A stretch of DNA of 64,000 bases from Thozetella sp. PMI_491 (GCA_021432635.1 MU270045.1:186001-250000), one strand, 5' to 3'. Positions 43,696-56,183 are shown, counted from the stretch's first letter. Translations and numbers: made by a program. Notes: generated by a model from the sequence alone, not told the origin.

Positions 43696-44732
43696 ATGGC
43701 GGAAAGCTATCTCGCTGACATGTTTTCACTCAAGGGAAAGACTGCTATTGTAACTGGAGGCACTGGTGGTCTTGGCTCGGCAATGGTTGTAGCTCTCGTC
43801 CAGGCCGGTCTATCGCTCGTTGTATCAATCGAGTTGCCGGATGATCCACTTTCTTTGGAGTTTGAAGGCAAGATACACAGTTTCGGCACGAAGATAATGC
43901 CGATTAGCTGTGACCTACAGAATTCCGCTAGCCTGAGAGAAACCTATCAGATGATATGGGAAGCAGGCGTTGTCCCTGACATTCTACTGAACTGCGCTGG
44001 TCTTATGAGACGAGACCCCTGCCTTGACGCGATGGACGATGAATTGTCTTTGGTATGGCCCCTCCTCCCAATCAACATCCTTGAATTAGACGATCCAATT
44101 GGAAACATTGAGTTAACGTACTTGAGCTATTCAACGTCAATGTCAAGCCATATTATGTATCCATGCAAGAATTCGGTCGCAAGCTCATCCTTCTTGGCAA
44201 CCCCGGGCAAATCATCAACATTGCTTCCATAACGGCGTTTCAGGCTGGATTCAGTACCAGTATTTACTCTTCGACCAAGAGAGCAGTGGTGCGGATGACC
44301 GAGGCGTTCAGCAGCAACGAGTGGGCAAAAAAGGGTATCCAAGTCGATTGCATTGCACCAGGATTCATGCAAACTACAATGACCGCCAAGTACGAAGGCG
44401 ATCCAATTATGACCGAGTATCTCATGACACGAGTCTATATGCAGAGGTGGGGTAAGCCGGAAGATTTAGCGTCAGCAGTTCTGTTCCTCGCCGCTCCGTC
44501 GAACACATTCGTCTCATGCCTAGTTGTTGATAGTGGCTTTGCGGAAAGTAGACCCGAGTATGGCCTACAAACCGCTATGGGTATATCGTATAGAGAAGGT
44601 CAGATCGAGAAGGTTCTTTGTGGTCGTGAGGCTTTTGGTCAGCTGCATAGTGAAACAAGAAAGCCATCCCTATCATCCTCGCCATGCCATGGGAAGTATG
44701 GAAGCGCCTTTTTACTCGTCAGTGAACAATAG
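43696..44732 (+). CDS. Short-chain dehydrogenase, gluconate 5-/2-deoxygluconate 3-dehydrogenase-like
   Basis: Two exons, 43696-44052 and 44127-44732 (74-nt intron); 320 residues. Features: MFSLKGKTAIVTGGTGGLGSAMVVAL (TGGTGGLG loop), CDLQN, LLNCAGLMRR, then across the splice LFNVNVKPYY, IINIASITAF (catalytic Ser), YSSTK (Tyr/Lys), VDCIAPGFMQTTMTA, RWGKPEDLASAVLFLAAPSNTFVSCLVVDSGF. The FKDxSLKGK-type start and RRDPC segment match the KduD/Ga5DH-like group, which oxidises sugar acids, although cluster SDRs share this form. The family normally ends a few residues after VDGG(F/W); here VDSGF is followed by about 55 extra residues without family character, so the natural stop may have been lost or a small 3-prime intron missed. 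The usual Gly in VDGG is Ser. Confidence 0.85.
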
Positions 44733-45010
44733 TTCTCCTTAGGATCGGGGATTTCAAAGCTATAGCCACAAAATATCGTCTTGCGGAAAAGGCCGAATCA
44801 TCGAGAACCGGGGGGGGGGGGTTATGGATTGAAGCTAGCGCGCCGGCGAGGTGCAAGCCCATCAACACCCAACCTCATCATAAGGTCGTAACAATTATTG
44901 ATTGGCGATACTCTATTCTATATTTGCAACGCGGCTAACATTTCCTTCGTTTCTCGGCATAAAATAGTTCTCTATGTATGTGATGTCATGGGGCAGTCTT
45001 TCGTAACTCC

Positions 45011-48000
45011 TTAGAAAAGGATAGTGAAAATAGGGAGACCTACATGGCCTACGATCTGGAGCGATAATGGCAAGATGCTTGTCCAGGCGTTAATTTGCCA
45101 GCCTGGAGGTGCATAAATGGCCAAGTAGATGATACCGCCGGTTAGCAGAAGCATAGCGGCGATGACGAACTTGAATTGCTTCGCAACACGTTCCATTCCC
45201 ACAAAGAACCCCCCAGATTCGAGCTCTTTGGCGGTGGAGGACCACTCGATTGGCAACACGAACATGTGAGCGAGTAGGGCGTATGATATGTGCCAGGAGA
45301 GACCGCCAAAGAAAATCAAGAAGAAAGGCATCCACTGGAATGCTTCCAGCAGGGCCCAGAAAAAGTTCTTCTGGCCCAGCCTGTGGCGGTACCACGCAAA
45401 GGTGATAGGGCTGGCGACAAGAAAGACGAAAAGGGTTCCACAGAGCATGTCGAAGCTCGGAAGATACGAGTGATCAAGTTGATCCGCAAACTCGCCGGTG
45501 ATAAAGTAATTGACGAGGGAGAGCGGCAAGGCGGCGCCGATAGCGTAATAGGTGCCGATGTAACCCAGAATTGTGAACTTGGCAGAGATTTTCATGTTGG
45601 AGAACAGAAAGCGGATGAAGAGCTCAGTGAAAGGGCCCTTGTATACCCACTGGTAAACAGGGTGGAAGATGAGCTCCGAGCAGCCATAAGAGTATTTCTC
45701 CCACCGAAGCAGTTCATCGAATGCTGTAAGAGAGACTCCCTCCTTGAATTCACCATTGTCGTAAGTTGCCAGGCGGACGACAAAACCAGCAGTCTGGAGG
45801 CGAAGGGACATATCGAAATCTTCCGAGACATGGTTCTCTGACCAGAACTTCTCTACCCCGTTCTCCTCAAACGAGACGCTCTGGATGGCCTTCCAGCGGA
45901 GGAATGCATTGTGACCCACGAACGGGGCACAGTCGCCAGAACCGACGGAGAAGCGGATGAGCAGATAAACCAGGTCGGTGAAGTATGTAATAGCGTTCTC
46001 GAACACGGTGTTGATAACTTGCATGACACCTGAAGCGTGCTGGATGATGGCTACCTCAGGAGACTCTTCCATTTCCATTGCTCCGAGAGAGAGGCAGTCA
46101 ACGGGCTGTAGATGAAATTAGTATTGCTTGATGAACTAACGGAGTCATCTAAATGGGAACTGATCGGCTTACTACTCGCGTGTCGCAGTCGATAATGAGG
46201 ATTATCTCTCCCATGCGGACGTTTCCATCCGCCATGGTCTTGCCGCCATCCGCCTCGAGGACAGTTTGCATTGCCAGTTGATACAACTCGTCTTCCTCTT
46301 CGATGGTAAATGACTCTTGCGACCTGCCCTCGTGCTCTGAGAACTCAGTGAATAGCCGTAGAAGCTCGTCTTCTACTCGCAGACTAAAGCTCAGGCAGTA
46401 GTTCATGTTGCTCGCCTTCTTAAACTTTCCAGCCCTAACAAAGCCATCGTTCCCGTGGGCAGGACGCGCACACCACCCTATACTGTTGGCAGCGTAGAAG
46501 GCCTTGCGCATGTCGGCAACCTCGGGTTTCAAGGCTTGCATGCCGTCTTCACACACAAAAATGCTAGCAGTGCCACCGAGGGACTCGTAGTGGCGGATGG
46601 CGGCCAAGACACTGTTGATGGTCGGAATGATGACGCCCTTGAGGCCTTCTTTATACACAGGCATCTGAACTGTGATGTGTGGCCACTTCATGTCAGGGTG
46701 GTGCTTGAGCTGCGGCGCTCGGCTGCTGTAGTAGCGGCTGTTGCCTTGCTTCACGTCGCCAATGGGCCCGACGAGTTGGAATATTGTGCCGACGACGACT
46801 ATTGTGAAGAAGAGAGTGAACCACATGAAGATTGGAATTGTGGAAAGCAACCCGAGACGTGGCAGTGCTGGCACTCCCAGGGCATGGATTTCGATAAGAA
46901 TGAGGCGGATGGCCAAGCACTCGATGACCATAAGAAGCCCCACTACAGTCCTTATTAATACGGTTACGACTGGAGAGGTTCAAACTCCAATGCCTAGATA
47001 TAGAGGAAACCCAATGACTTTTGTGAAAAAAGGGAAAGAAAAAAAGGCTGGGTTACTTACTCGCTATGCCGACCATGACAGAGTGCGTCAACAGGAAGGG
47101 GCGAGGCGCCACTGTCGTTGACTCCTCATCCTCGGCGCCGAGGTCAATGTTGTCAATGATGGCGAGGTTCTTTTCATCCACACTCTCATAAATACTTGGC
47201 TGCGGGGATATAAAGCTATGCGTGCGGGTGTGGTGCCTGTGTTGGATCTGATAAGGATTCAGACCGCCGTACGCATGTGGTGTCCCAGGGGTCGAGTTTA
47301 GGGCTGGTTGTGCAGGCAGGATAGACGCACCCCAAATCTAATTTCCTTGGTTAGGAATTCTGAGAAGAGTGATAGAAGCCGGATAGGACTAATTGATCCG
47401 TGAAATGGGATAGTGAGGAAGGCGCTAGTAAAAGCCAACATACCGAGCCCATAAGCTTACTCTCCACGTCGGCGGCACGAATCATGATTTCTTCACCAGA
47501 TCGGCTCCACACTAGAACAGTTCTTTCCTTTCGCACGAAGCAGCAAAAGTCTCGCCTTGTCGTGCCGCAACTGTCATTGGCAAGGTCCTCGAAAGAAGAA
47601 ACAATCGGTACGACGATGCTGTGTGGTCGGAGCTCGAGCTCTGTGTCGGATTCTCGGATTTGGGTAAAGGCGAATGCAACTATATCCGATGACATGGTCG
47701 CGACAACACCAAGACCCATGCGCGAAGCGATATTCTCTAGATTAGGGTCCATATCCAACGGTTCTGCAATGTACCGCGGCCCTGTCCCAGTGGTGGGATC
47801 TGCTGGGAGAGGCATGACGATGCCGAGGGGCGTCTTCCGCTCCGCGAGCGGATCCGCATCTAGCCAGCCTTGCTCACGAAATCGGCGACACAGGTACTGA
47901 ATCATCTGCATCATCTTCGATTAGTTACGCTCCTTCATTAACGGGCTTGGCATCGAGCTGCTACCATTGTCGTCTTTGTGAACAAGTCTATGCCGCCAGA

Positions 48001-48192
48001 TCCCTGGAAGAGGGCCTGGGGAATCTCGTATCGAGAGTGGCTCAGAGGTGTTCCATTACCGTATGAGTTTCTCATTGGTGTTGGGTGGATGGAAGGGGTC
48101 TCAGCGATGGTGTTGGACGTAGAAGTGCCTGTCACGTAGCTAGTGGCTCCCAGATGGAGTTCCACATCGCCGCGGCCCACAGGCATGGCCAT
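45011..48192 (-). CDS. Family 2 glycosyltransferase, multi-span polysaccharide synthase
   Basis: Five exons on the minus strand: 48192-47965, 47914-47444, 47337-47061, 46942-46173, 46105-45011; 946 residues, with all phases consistent. Residues 1-315 form a cytosolic N-terminal domain of no known fold. Two helices lie at about 316-380, then the GT2 domain: QMPVYKEG (418-425), VCEDG (456-459, first Asp region), DCDTRV (about 578, completed across intron 4), APFVGHNAFLRW, SEDFDMSLRL (676-680, acceptor Asp region) and ELLRWEKYSYGCSEL (713 on, in the place of QxxRW). At least six helices follow to the C-terminus. This architecture is that of processive membrane polysaccharide synthases (cellulose, hyaluronan, chitin and mixed-linkage glucan types). 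The polymer is not predictable. It is divergent from the GH16 gene; the spacer is about 2.1 kb. Confidence 0.93.
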
Positions 48193-50272
48193 GGTAGTAG
48201 ATGACTGAAGGAAGTGGAACTTGGCAACCTCGGGATAGGAATGAGCGAAGCGGGAGAGATCGAAAGTGAAGCGAGGAAGCGAGGAGGTGTTACGATATAC
48301 GTCCCAAATAAAGTCCGAGTGGGCGGCGCTCGCTCATGTGGCGTGGCAGCGTAACCCTAAAAAGGAGATGCTGCACAATCTAGACGTGCCTCAGCACCGA
48401 CGACCGTGCCAGGGTGCCACAGCATCGAAGGGGTGGGTCAAGGAATGGAAAGTCCGCATCCCTCAGCTACGTCCATAGTGGTCTGGGAATTTTGGCGCTA
48501 TTGAAGGCTTAAAAACAGCATAAGGAGTAGGGAATGGATCGACTAAATGCAAAGCACTAGATAGTCCAGCTCCGTAGACCCATCTAGATGCTCTGGTTCG
48601 ATCTGGATGTCTTGTCGAAGAGAAGCTATTGAATTACGCCAGTTCTAGTAGCCGTCGGATGTCCAAGTTCCCCACCAGTGCGATGATAAAGTGATGACGA
48701 GCACGGCCGCTATCAAACTCAGCTCGGCGGCTACGGTTCCAGCATCCCATATGTGCGGAACGATCTCCGAATTCGTCAGGGGAGTGGAGTTTTCATGCGT
48801 GCGAAACACCCTGGCCGACTGGGGTGTATTCAGCTGGGGTGCTTGGGTGCCGAGTTTTCGCCCTATCATGCTCGAGACCGGAGGATCCAAGGTGCTTATG
48901 CTCAGCTCTTAAAACTCTATCTGGGTCCTTTCCACGAGCCGAACGCGCCATCATATGGATTCCCGTCGCCATCACCGGGCTGATAGCTGGATGCCAAACA
49001 ATCGGCAGTAGTGTGACATCCCAGGCCTAGGGGGAAATCACATACAAAGCGCAGGGATCTTATCGATAGCCAGTCGGGTCCCTCTGATATCGTATCGAGA
49101 AACCCCTGCCTTCAGCTGGGAATAATCCCTGATAGCCCACTGATTGGACCCGTATGTCTGAATGGCCCGAGGGGAAACACGGCCACAGATAAAAAAAAAT
49201 AGAAAAAAAAATGGAAAACAAAATAAAATTTGCGCCACATAGCGCGTACTCTGTCGAGAGAAATGCCCCGATCCAGTCAATCGACCTAGACTTATTTTTA
49301 GACTATGTCTACCCTTTCGTATATTGAGGACCTATCCGGCGTGATAGGATGACGTGGTCGGGTAGCATGAAGTGGGTAGTATCATGTACGGTCCTCCCGA
49401 GCCGCAAAGAAACTAACCAACATCGGCGCTGCGCAGTGTGGATAGCAAAAGGATGGGATTGCCCTGTCGGAACTACCGGGGCACGCTGCTCGAGTACTTT
49501 TATTGGTTATAGCTGGCTGTTCAAAGCTCAATTGGGATCTAGTGGTTTTGCCGGCGGTGCATCATCATATGTCCCACGGCGACACGATTGCACTGCTTGC
49601 TCACCGGTCGTTTAACTATTTCTTGGCTTGAGGTCGCCTTTGAGGCTCTCGGACGCCGTTGAATGCTAAAATGCGACGATCGTTCCACGCCGCCACCGAC
49701 GCCAATCTCATTTCCCCAGGCGCTCATTGTCAACCCAGTGGCGGGGGGGTGAGGTGGTACAGCATCAGACGTTGAGGTGTGGCGGGCTGAAAGCTGCATT
49801 TTCTTTCCAGTGTTTCCCAAATACGAAACGATCTAATCCTAAATCGGCCACCCCCTGGCTATCGCAGAACCCGAGCCATTGGTATATGCCCGAGGAGCAG
49901 GGGCATGACTGACGACAGTTGCCGCTATACCCGGTCTTTCAGGGGAGTGGGCCCGCCAGGTAAATGCCAATGTATCCACCGCCCAGGCCACATGCTAACC
50001 ATGCAGATATCGAATAGCGAATGGTCTGGCCCTCCTGAGCAGTTATGGTGTGCTTTATCGCGTAAGGTTATGTCTAGCTCGCCTCAGCTGAGGTGATAAG
50101 AAATGGAGGAACCGGCACCATGGGACTGCCTGGCCGTCAGGAATACTTGGCTCACGTAGATCTTGGGTTCGACCCCCTCCACATCACCCAGGACAACTGA
50201 TTACTTAAACCCTTCTCTACCAGGGTTCTACGTCGTCGTAGTAGTAACACAAGCCCCAAATCCAGCTCTCTA
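48193..50272. promoter_or_regulatory. Divergent intergenic region between GT2 and GH16 genes
   Basis: No gene is supported over 2.1 kb. Next to the GT2 start, 48241-48292 is purine-rich on the plus strand, that is a CT-rich tract on the coding strand of GT2, as in many strong fungal promoters. An A-rich stretch lies at 49187-49228. Short frames (73-93 codons) at 48645-49912 are not protein-like. The region should hold the promoters of both genes. Confidence 0.4.
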
Positions 50273-51733
50273 TTGCAGCGTGGCCAAATGTCGACTGAGC
50301 GAACTCACCAGAGCGCCACAGGCTGGGACCACGTCCCACAGGCGCACCACGCAAACCCCTTCAGGACCCCGTCAGTTTCTCGCTCCGTTGTTCCGTCAAC
50401 TAGGGCGGCACCCACTCGGCCAGCATCAACTAGAGCTGCATCTTCCCGCGCAGTCTCTATCCGGTCAGGCGCAGTGTCTTACGCATTGTCGCATTCTCGC
50501 ACACCTCTGAGACAGCGAAAGTTCAAGTCTGCCCGACTCATTGGCGAGTACGACAAGCCATGGCTGGCCAAACGTGACCCGCGTATCATGTGGGACAAGC
50601 TCTTTTTCATCGGCTTCACCATTGTCGGCCTCGGAATCGGCGCCTGGATAATCTACTCTGGCTGGATCACTGTAGACAACCCGCCGTACTGCCTCGTGTT
50701 CGAGGATGACTTCTCATCCGGTATCATCGACTCCAATAACTGGGATTTTGAAGTTGAGGTCGGCGGTTTTGGTGCCCATTCGTTCGACTGGACCACTGAT
50801 GACAAAACAAATGCATATGTGGACGAAGCCGGCTTGCACATTGTGCCGACCATCACTACCGAAGTGACCAACATCACGGCAGCGCAGCTAGAGAACGGAT
50901 ACACCCTCAATCTTACTGCCTCGGGTGTCTGTTCCGGCACGGCGGCATCCGATTGCGTTGCAGTAAGCAACTCGACGTCGGGAAAGATCATCAACCCCGT
51001 GCGCAGCGCTCGAATGGTCACCCGCGGCAAGCATAGTATCCGTTATGGGAAAGTCGAGGTTGTTGCAAAGCTGCCGAGAGGCGATTGGCTGTGGCCCGCC
51101 ATTTGGATGATGCCCGAGGATAGCGTCTATGGCCAGTGGCCAGCCAGCGGAGAGATCGACATCATGGAGTCCAAAGGCAACGACGCAGACTACTCAGGCG
51201 GTCGCAACACGGTCGGTGGCACTCTGCACTGGGGTACGACGTCATCTTTGGATGCCTTTTGGCGGACGAACGGTGTTCGCTACCTAAAACGCGGCGACTA
51301 CTCCGATGACTTCCATGTCTATGGCGTTGAATGGAGTGATAGTTACATCTTCACTTACGTGGACTCACGCCTCGCTCAGTCTCTCTACGTTCCATTCGGG
51401 TCCAAGTACGGTTCTATGTACGACCGCGGCTATTTTTCCTCAATGAGTGTCAACGGATCGGTGCCCATAAACCCATGGGCCGCAACAAGCTCCATGAATG
51501 CACCCTTTGATCAAGCATTTTATCTCATTCTTAATGTTGCAGTAGGGTCATCTTCCGGATACTTTGCAGACGGATACGATAATAAACCTTGGATTGATGG
51601 CTCGGACAAAGCCATGTCTCAATTCTGGAGTGCTCGTGACGCCTGGCTACCTACATGGGGATCAGGCGATACAAGAGGTATGACAGTTAAGAGCGTTAAG
51701 ATGTGGAATCGGGGCGAATGTCAGACATCCTAG
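50273..51733 (+). CDS. GH16 glucanase-like enzyme, type II membrane protein
   Basis: Single exon, 486 residues. The first 100 residues are Ser/Arg/Pro-rich and cytosolic (several AST/RPAST-like repeats), followed by KPWLAKRDPR and one membrane helix (about 107-130, FFIGFTIVGLGIGAWIIYSGW). The lumenal or wall-side part is a GH16 jelly roll: YCLVFEDDFSSGIIDSNNW, VGGFGAHSFDWTTDD, RYGKVEVVAKLPRGDWLWPAIWMMP, the catalytic GEIDIMES with Glu294 nucleophile, Asp296 and Glu299 acid/base, TLHWG, DDFHVYGVEW and FDQAFYLILNVAVG. All catalytic residues are intact. The family acts on beta-1,3- or beta-1,3/1,4-glucans by hydrolysis or transfer. An in-frame Met at 50288 is an alternative start. It is divergent from the GT2 synthase, suggesting a common polysaccharide. 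Confidence 0.94.
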   Translation: MQRGQMSTERTHQSATGWDHVPQAHHANPFRTPSVSRSVVPSTRAAPTRPASTRAASSRAVSIRSGAVSYALSHSRTPLRQRKFKSARLIGEYDKPWLAKRDPRIMWDKLFFIGFTIVGLGIGAWIIYSGWITVDNPPYCLVFEDDFSSGIIDSNNWDFEVEVGGFGAHSFDWTTDDKTNAYVDEAGLHIVPTITTEVTNITAAQLENGYTLNLTASGVCSGTAASDCVAVSNSTSGKIINPVRSARMVTRGKHSIRYGKVEVVAKLPRGDWLWPAIWMMPEDSVYGQWPASGEIDIMESKGNDADYSGGRNTVGGTLHWGTTSSLDAFWRTNGVRYLKRGDYSDDFHVYGVEWSDSYIFTYVDSRLAQSLYVPFGSKYGSMYDRGYFSSMSVNGSVPINPWAATSSMNAPFDQAFYLILNVAVGSSSGYFADGYDNKPWIDGSDKAMSQFWSARDAWLPTWGSGDTRGMTVKSVKMWNRGECQTS

Positions 51734-52476
51734 CGTATCTGATCTCTACAGATAGCAACATTATAGATCATTAGGCTTGCTTGCTAGTAAATCCGTAAAT
51801 AATATTTTTGACTACTCAACTACTACGGCTTCATAATTCTGTTGCATTTGCTATGTCACCGAGACGACCCTCCGTCTCGTTACGGTCCGTCGCAGGGCTC
51901 TGCAGTAGAAGTTTTATGCATCATAGAACTTCGTCCGAGTGCGAGATCCTGACAAAAAATAGATTTTTTTAGAGGGGAAGAAGTAAATAGCAATATCCTT
52001 GCTGCATACACTTCACATCGTCGTTAACAATCGTAGAAACTAAGTGCGACGCTCGCAACTCTTCCCGTGCCAGCAACCTACGGCATCCCCATGTTCCACT
52101 CAAGGCATAAACTATCCTAGATCCTTATTTCATGCCGGTCGAGGGGCCTTGTGATCAGTACAATCCGACCAGCACGTCACCTCGGACTCGTGCCGTGAGG
52201 TGAATCTCAGCTTCGAGGTCCAGCTTGATTCCAACCATGAGGGCCGCATCCTTCAGGCACCCTTGATCGTCGATAGGGCCCTTGAATAGGTTACCTATGC
52301 TAACCATCTATATGTGTTAGCTTTTCGGTCACTATGAAGCGCCATACATGCAAGGAAGCTGGGGACCCTGCCGATCGGCCCATTGGCCCTGCCAGACAGG
52401 CCCGGCATCGGCAGAGACTTGCTAGTAAAGCCATCAGTATGAATGGCGGTATTTCCTTGCCTGGTACTCGTTCTCG
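51734..52476. other. Gene-free stretch
   Basis: The 3-prime flank of the GH16 gene. A 62-codon minus frame at 52483-52295 may be a further exon of the Ser-rich ORF next to it, but there is no strong splice evidence. Confidence 0.35.
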
Positions 52477-52974
52477 TTAGCATAAATGACTATCAAGAAT
52501 CCAAGAGCGCAGCGATAATGACCAGATACTAACGGAGAAGACATTTTTTTGTGAATCTTGAGCGTGGGGATATGCTACGTGCTGATAGTCAGGTGACGGT
52601 GTGGCTGCGCGTTTAGATGTCGGGTTTTGAGACTTCGATCCGGATTTAGAGCGCGAATCGGTATGACGCTCTCCTTTGTGAGAACTACTCTTCGATGGGG
52701 AATTGAAAACAACGATTCTAGGCCTTTCAGATGGCGGAGAGATATCTTGTTTGCTTGAGGACCGCTTGCTGTGCGTGTGATATACGTGTATCCGGTGGCG
52801 AGTTTCGCAGCCACTCCGCGACGATTTGCTAGCGGACGAGGAAGATCCCGATTGTTTGCTTGGAGAGGACGATCGCTCGCTGAAGTAGTTCGAATCGTAT
52901 TGCCTTGAAGAAGAAGCAGGAGAAGATTTCTTTGAACGGTGCTCGTGTCCTCTACCGAAAAAGTAGCTCGTCAT
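52477..52974 (-). CDS. Ser/Lys-rich hypothetical protein
   Basis: Minus-strand ORF of 165 codons with strong low-complexity bias: Ser runs, KSSSK, SKSGSKS, RSSSPSKQSGSSSSASKSS, with scattered Arg, His and Tyr. It looks intrinsically disordered, and SP/RS-like pairs could be phosphorylation sites. The last 25 residues become hydrophobic and may be intron or read-through sequence (possible donor near 52535). No family is recognised. Codon bias and the length of the open frame support a real gene; the 3-prime end is unsure. Confidence 0.4.
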   Translation of the reverse strand: MTSYFFGRGHEHRSKKSSPASSSRQYDSNYFSERSSSPSKQSGSSSSASKSSRSGCETRHRIHVYHTHSKRSSSKQDISPPSERPRIVVFNSPSKSSSHKGERHTDSRSKSGSKSQNPTSKRAATPSPDYQHVAYPHAQDSQKNVFSVSIWSLSLRSWILDSHLC

Positions 52975-55900
52975 CCCGGATGACAGACTGCTCCCTCTTA
53001 TGCTTTGCGGCTGGACTTGGAGACTTGGTAGCCTATATACTTAGGTGGCATCTAGTAGCTGTCGGAAGAAAAATTATCCTCGGAGCGGCCTCGTTTAGCA
53101 CCATTACCGCAACCATTCCGGTACGGCATGTGCGTCGCAGAGTTCCTTTGGCTAGCCTCAAAATACGATGGCACTGACCTTTATAAGGTTGGTTCCTCGA
53201 GAGAAGGGGCCTCTCTGTTTAGGAGCTGCCGTTGACTACGGCATACGTGTTCACCAAATGCTGGGTAGTTTCACGAGGAGAAGGATGATGCTTGCTCCTT
53301 AGATTTGCATGCGGGCGAAGGCTCATCAGGACTGGAGACACTCTGGCAGTGCGGCGGATCCTCTCTCGCTGACTTGCATGACGCTCTGCATACCGAATGC
53401 AGTGCCACAGCACAGTTTTGAACTGCTGCATTGGCCATGTCTCACTCGGCATCACTCAGTTGGCAAGGTCTTCGTCAAAATTCTGCTAGGGACTAGAAAA
53501 GAAGAGCTGATACACCCGCGTCGCCAATAAGCTGTACCGGAAGATGGATAGATTCCCCAACTACAACAGCGAGATTGAAGCTAGCAGAGAAACTGCCGAG
53601 TAGTACCTTGCAGCCTAACTCATGGTCTCGACGTATAACATCAGCGTAAGGCAGGGGCGCGTAAAAGTATCCAAGACCATGTGGGGTGGAACGCGTCTCA
53701 AATTATGTCCGGGACTCGTCTCGGCTAAAGATATGCCCAGAAAGCGATTAACTGTGTTAGCTAGTGCTCATGCTGAATTTTATTTCCTGGGACGTCAAGA
53801 ATAATATTTCTGAGCTTAGCGAGAGTTACATTCGGGTAACAATAGCTAACGATATCCGATTCATTCTGCGGATCTCCTACATGATGGCAACACTTCAAGG
53901 GCACGTGGCCACCAGTGAATACGTCCGGCAAGGGTACAGGCGGGAGGCGTCGGAGACTAAGAGTTGTTACGCACTGATTAGTTCGCTGTCGTTGAGGTGG
54001 GCTGGCCTCAATGTAGGACGTAGATAGACCGGTCTAAGAGGCGATGCTAGGAGACCGGATCCAGCTGTTAGCCCCCTGGCATGATTCACGCTGAGAACCT
54101 GTAGTGCTACTTTTCCGTCGGAAGCCTTTACCAGTATGTAGATGCCGGTTGTCTCAGATCTTTTCCTCTCACGACAATTGCGATAACACGGAAACTAGTT
54201 GAAAGTGATTCTGGGCTCACTAAGATGCCTATTACTAACCGCCTAGAGAGGGACTATGTTTCGGGGCCAGCAGTGTCTTTCCCATATATATTGGTAGTTC
54301 TCAGACCACTGATACTGGTAGATTTCTCACTGAGGCCATGGAGATGTCTCTCGTGGCGTCCTGTTTGGGCGTACTTCCCCCCAATTTCTTCCTCTATGAC
54401 TGCTCCGGTACATATGAAATGCTGCACAAGATAGAATCGGGGAGTTGCCGATGCGCTTCGTCAATATTTATCATGGAAGACTAAAATCAGCTAGGCACAG
54501 CCTGCATTGCTTCTACCATTGGAGGCAACTCTGTATTTAGCACAACAGGATAGCACACACTGATCCAGTCAAGTGTCATTAGTTCCCCTAATCTGCCAGC
54601 CTAAACCTCGACAGCTGTCTTTCGCTCCGGCGCGTTTTGTCCGAGACCTACAAAGAGGATAATGTGCCCTGGGCCTCCCAGATATCGGGTCTTGTTGGGG
54701 GTTGCAATTCGCGTAGCCGAGGAACTGAATGTCCCCCCGTGCAGCAAAATGTCCGCGACGAAAGGCATTCCATTCGAGGAAATGTGACATAATTATATGC
54801 ATGTCATCAGCAAAGTTTTCGACTTTAGGCCAGGCGTGTGCGTGTTGCCGATACACTTTCTGCATGGTAAGTTGAGCTAACCCTGCAATATGGGCAGATG
54901 TTGTGGCTATCTATGATGATAGTGCAAGAGTGCATTATGGCATGTTGAGGAGAAATGAGATGTGTTGGCGGGCTCCACTGTTGGGACGGTCTACACTGTC
55001 AGGATAAACGTAGAAGGTGAGGCCTCCTCCGCATGCGAGGTTCGGGAGCCCGGTTGGGTTCTGAGATGGAGCTGAAATGTTGCAATTCCCATCGTATGAC
55101 AAAAATAAGGGCATGTTATTTTATTATTGTAGACGGTCGAGTGGGGTTCATACGCGAAGCTTCCATTATAGAAAACTTCTTCCGCTGTGCATCATAATCA
55201 GAGCGTTCCAGCGTGTAATGTTCATTTGATGCACACTCTGCCATATATTTATGATACGTCCCACGAGTCTTATGTATCCGCGACTTATGGATAGGCTCAT
55301 TACTTCCTACCTGTGACTGTAGAAATGGTTAGGTTCTCAACCGAGATATTGCGTGATGCGGTGACCGGCGACTTCCGGTTGCTGTTTTCTTCCAGCGGAC
55401 ATCCTTGTTGTTTAGTTCCGTCTGGGACAAACACTCCACCCGGCGCGCTCCCGACCTCCGCTTCCCCACTGCCGACGGCGATGCCCGCAGCCTTGCAAAA
55501 GTCTCCTACATACTTCGAGCATGGCGATATCCACATACACTTCCAGCTTGCTAATAAGGATGTATCCCTGATAGCTTTTGCCTTGTGCATTCGATGTCAC
55601 CTGTTACTCAGTCGAGTTTCAGCTGCATACTATTAGGCGACGCAGAGCACTTAGAATTTTGCGCCATACTAACCAATTGATTTTCTATTAAATATGGGGA
55701 AGGGGCAGCATTTCCGGGAATCGCCGTGTATATTCCACAGCGCAGAGCATCATGCTCCGTGATATGCTAAATTACGGCCAAAGGCACAGGAGGCTCGCTG
55801 GACTTGCGGCATGCTCTAGCATCGGGCATCGCGATGCAAAATCTTCAAGCGCTGCACGTTTCGTATAAGTACGTAGTAATATGATATCTTAAGTCATATT

Positions 55901-56183
55901 TGAACCGGTTCCCTCTTTAGATATACTCTAAGCAATCCTTTCGGCTATCTGAGCTACTCATGTGCATTGATTACTAATATCAAGTCAGTCTCTGTAGGGA
56001 CGTCACTAGAACCCATAGTTCTCCGGCCACTGTACAAGACCCACCATGGGCTTTGCTCTCGGGACGGTTCATTTTACATCACTAGCCTGCTGGAACAAAA
56101 CATAAAGACAAGGCCGGACCCGTATAAGTCAACGCTATATCGGTCCCAAGTTCATCCTCGAGCCAAGGCTTTGCCGTGTTGGA
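52975..56183. other. Long stretch without supported genes
   Basis: Several frames of 60-107 codons lie here. The most protein-like are minus 54865-54569 (MQKVYRQHAHAWPKVENFAD and on, with MHIIMSHFLEWNAFRRGHF) and plus 55313-55636, but neither has a recognised family, signal peptide or supporting intron. They may be relics of genes. Confidence 0.35.

Noticed and set aside
45290-45841. 183-codon plus ORF
   Set aside because: It is the antisense of the GT2 glycosyltransferase exon, with charged low-complexity content.
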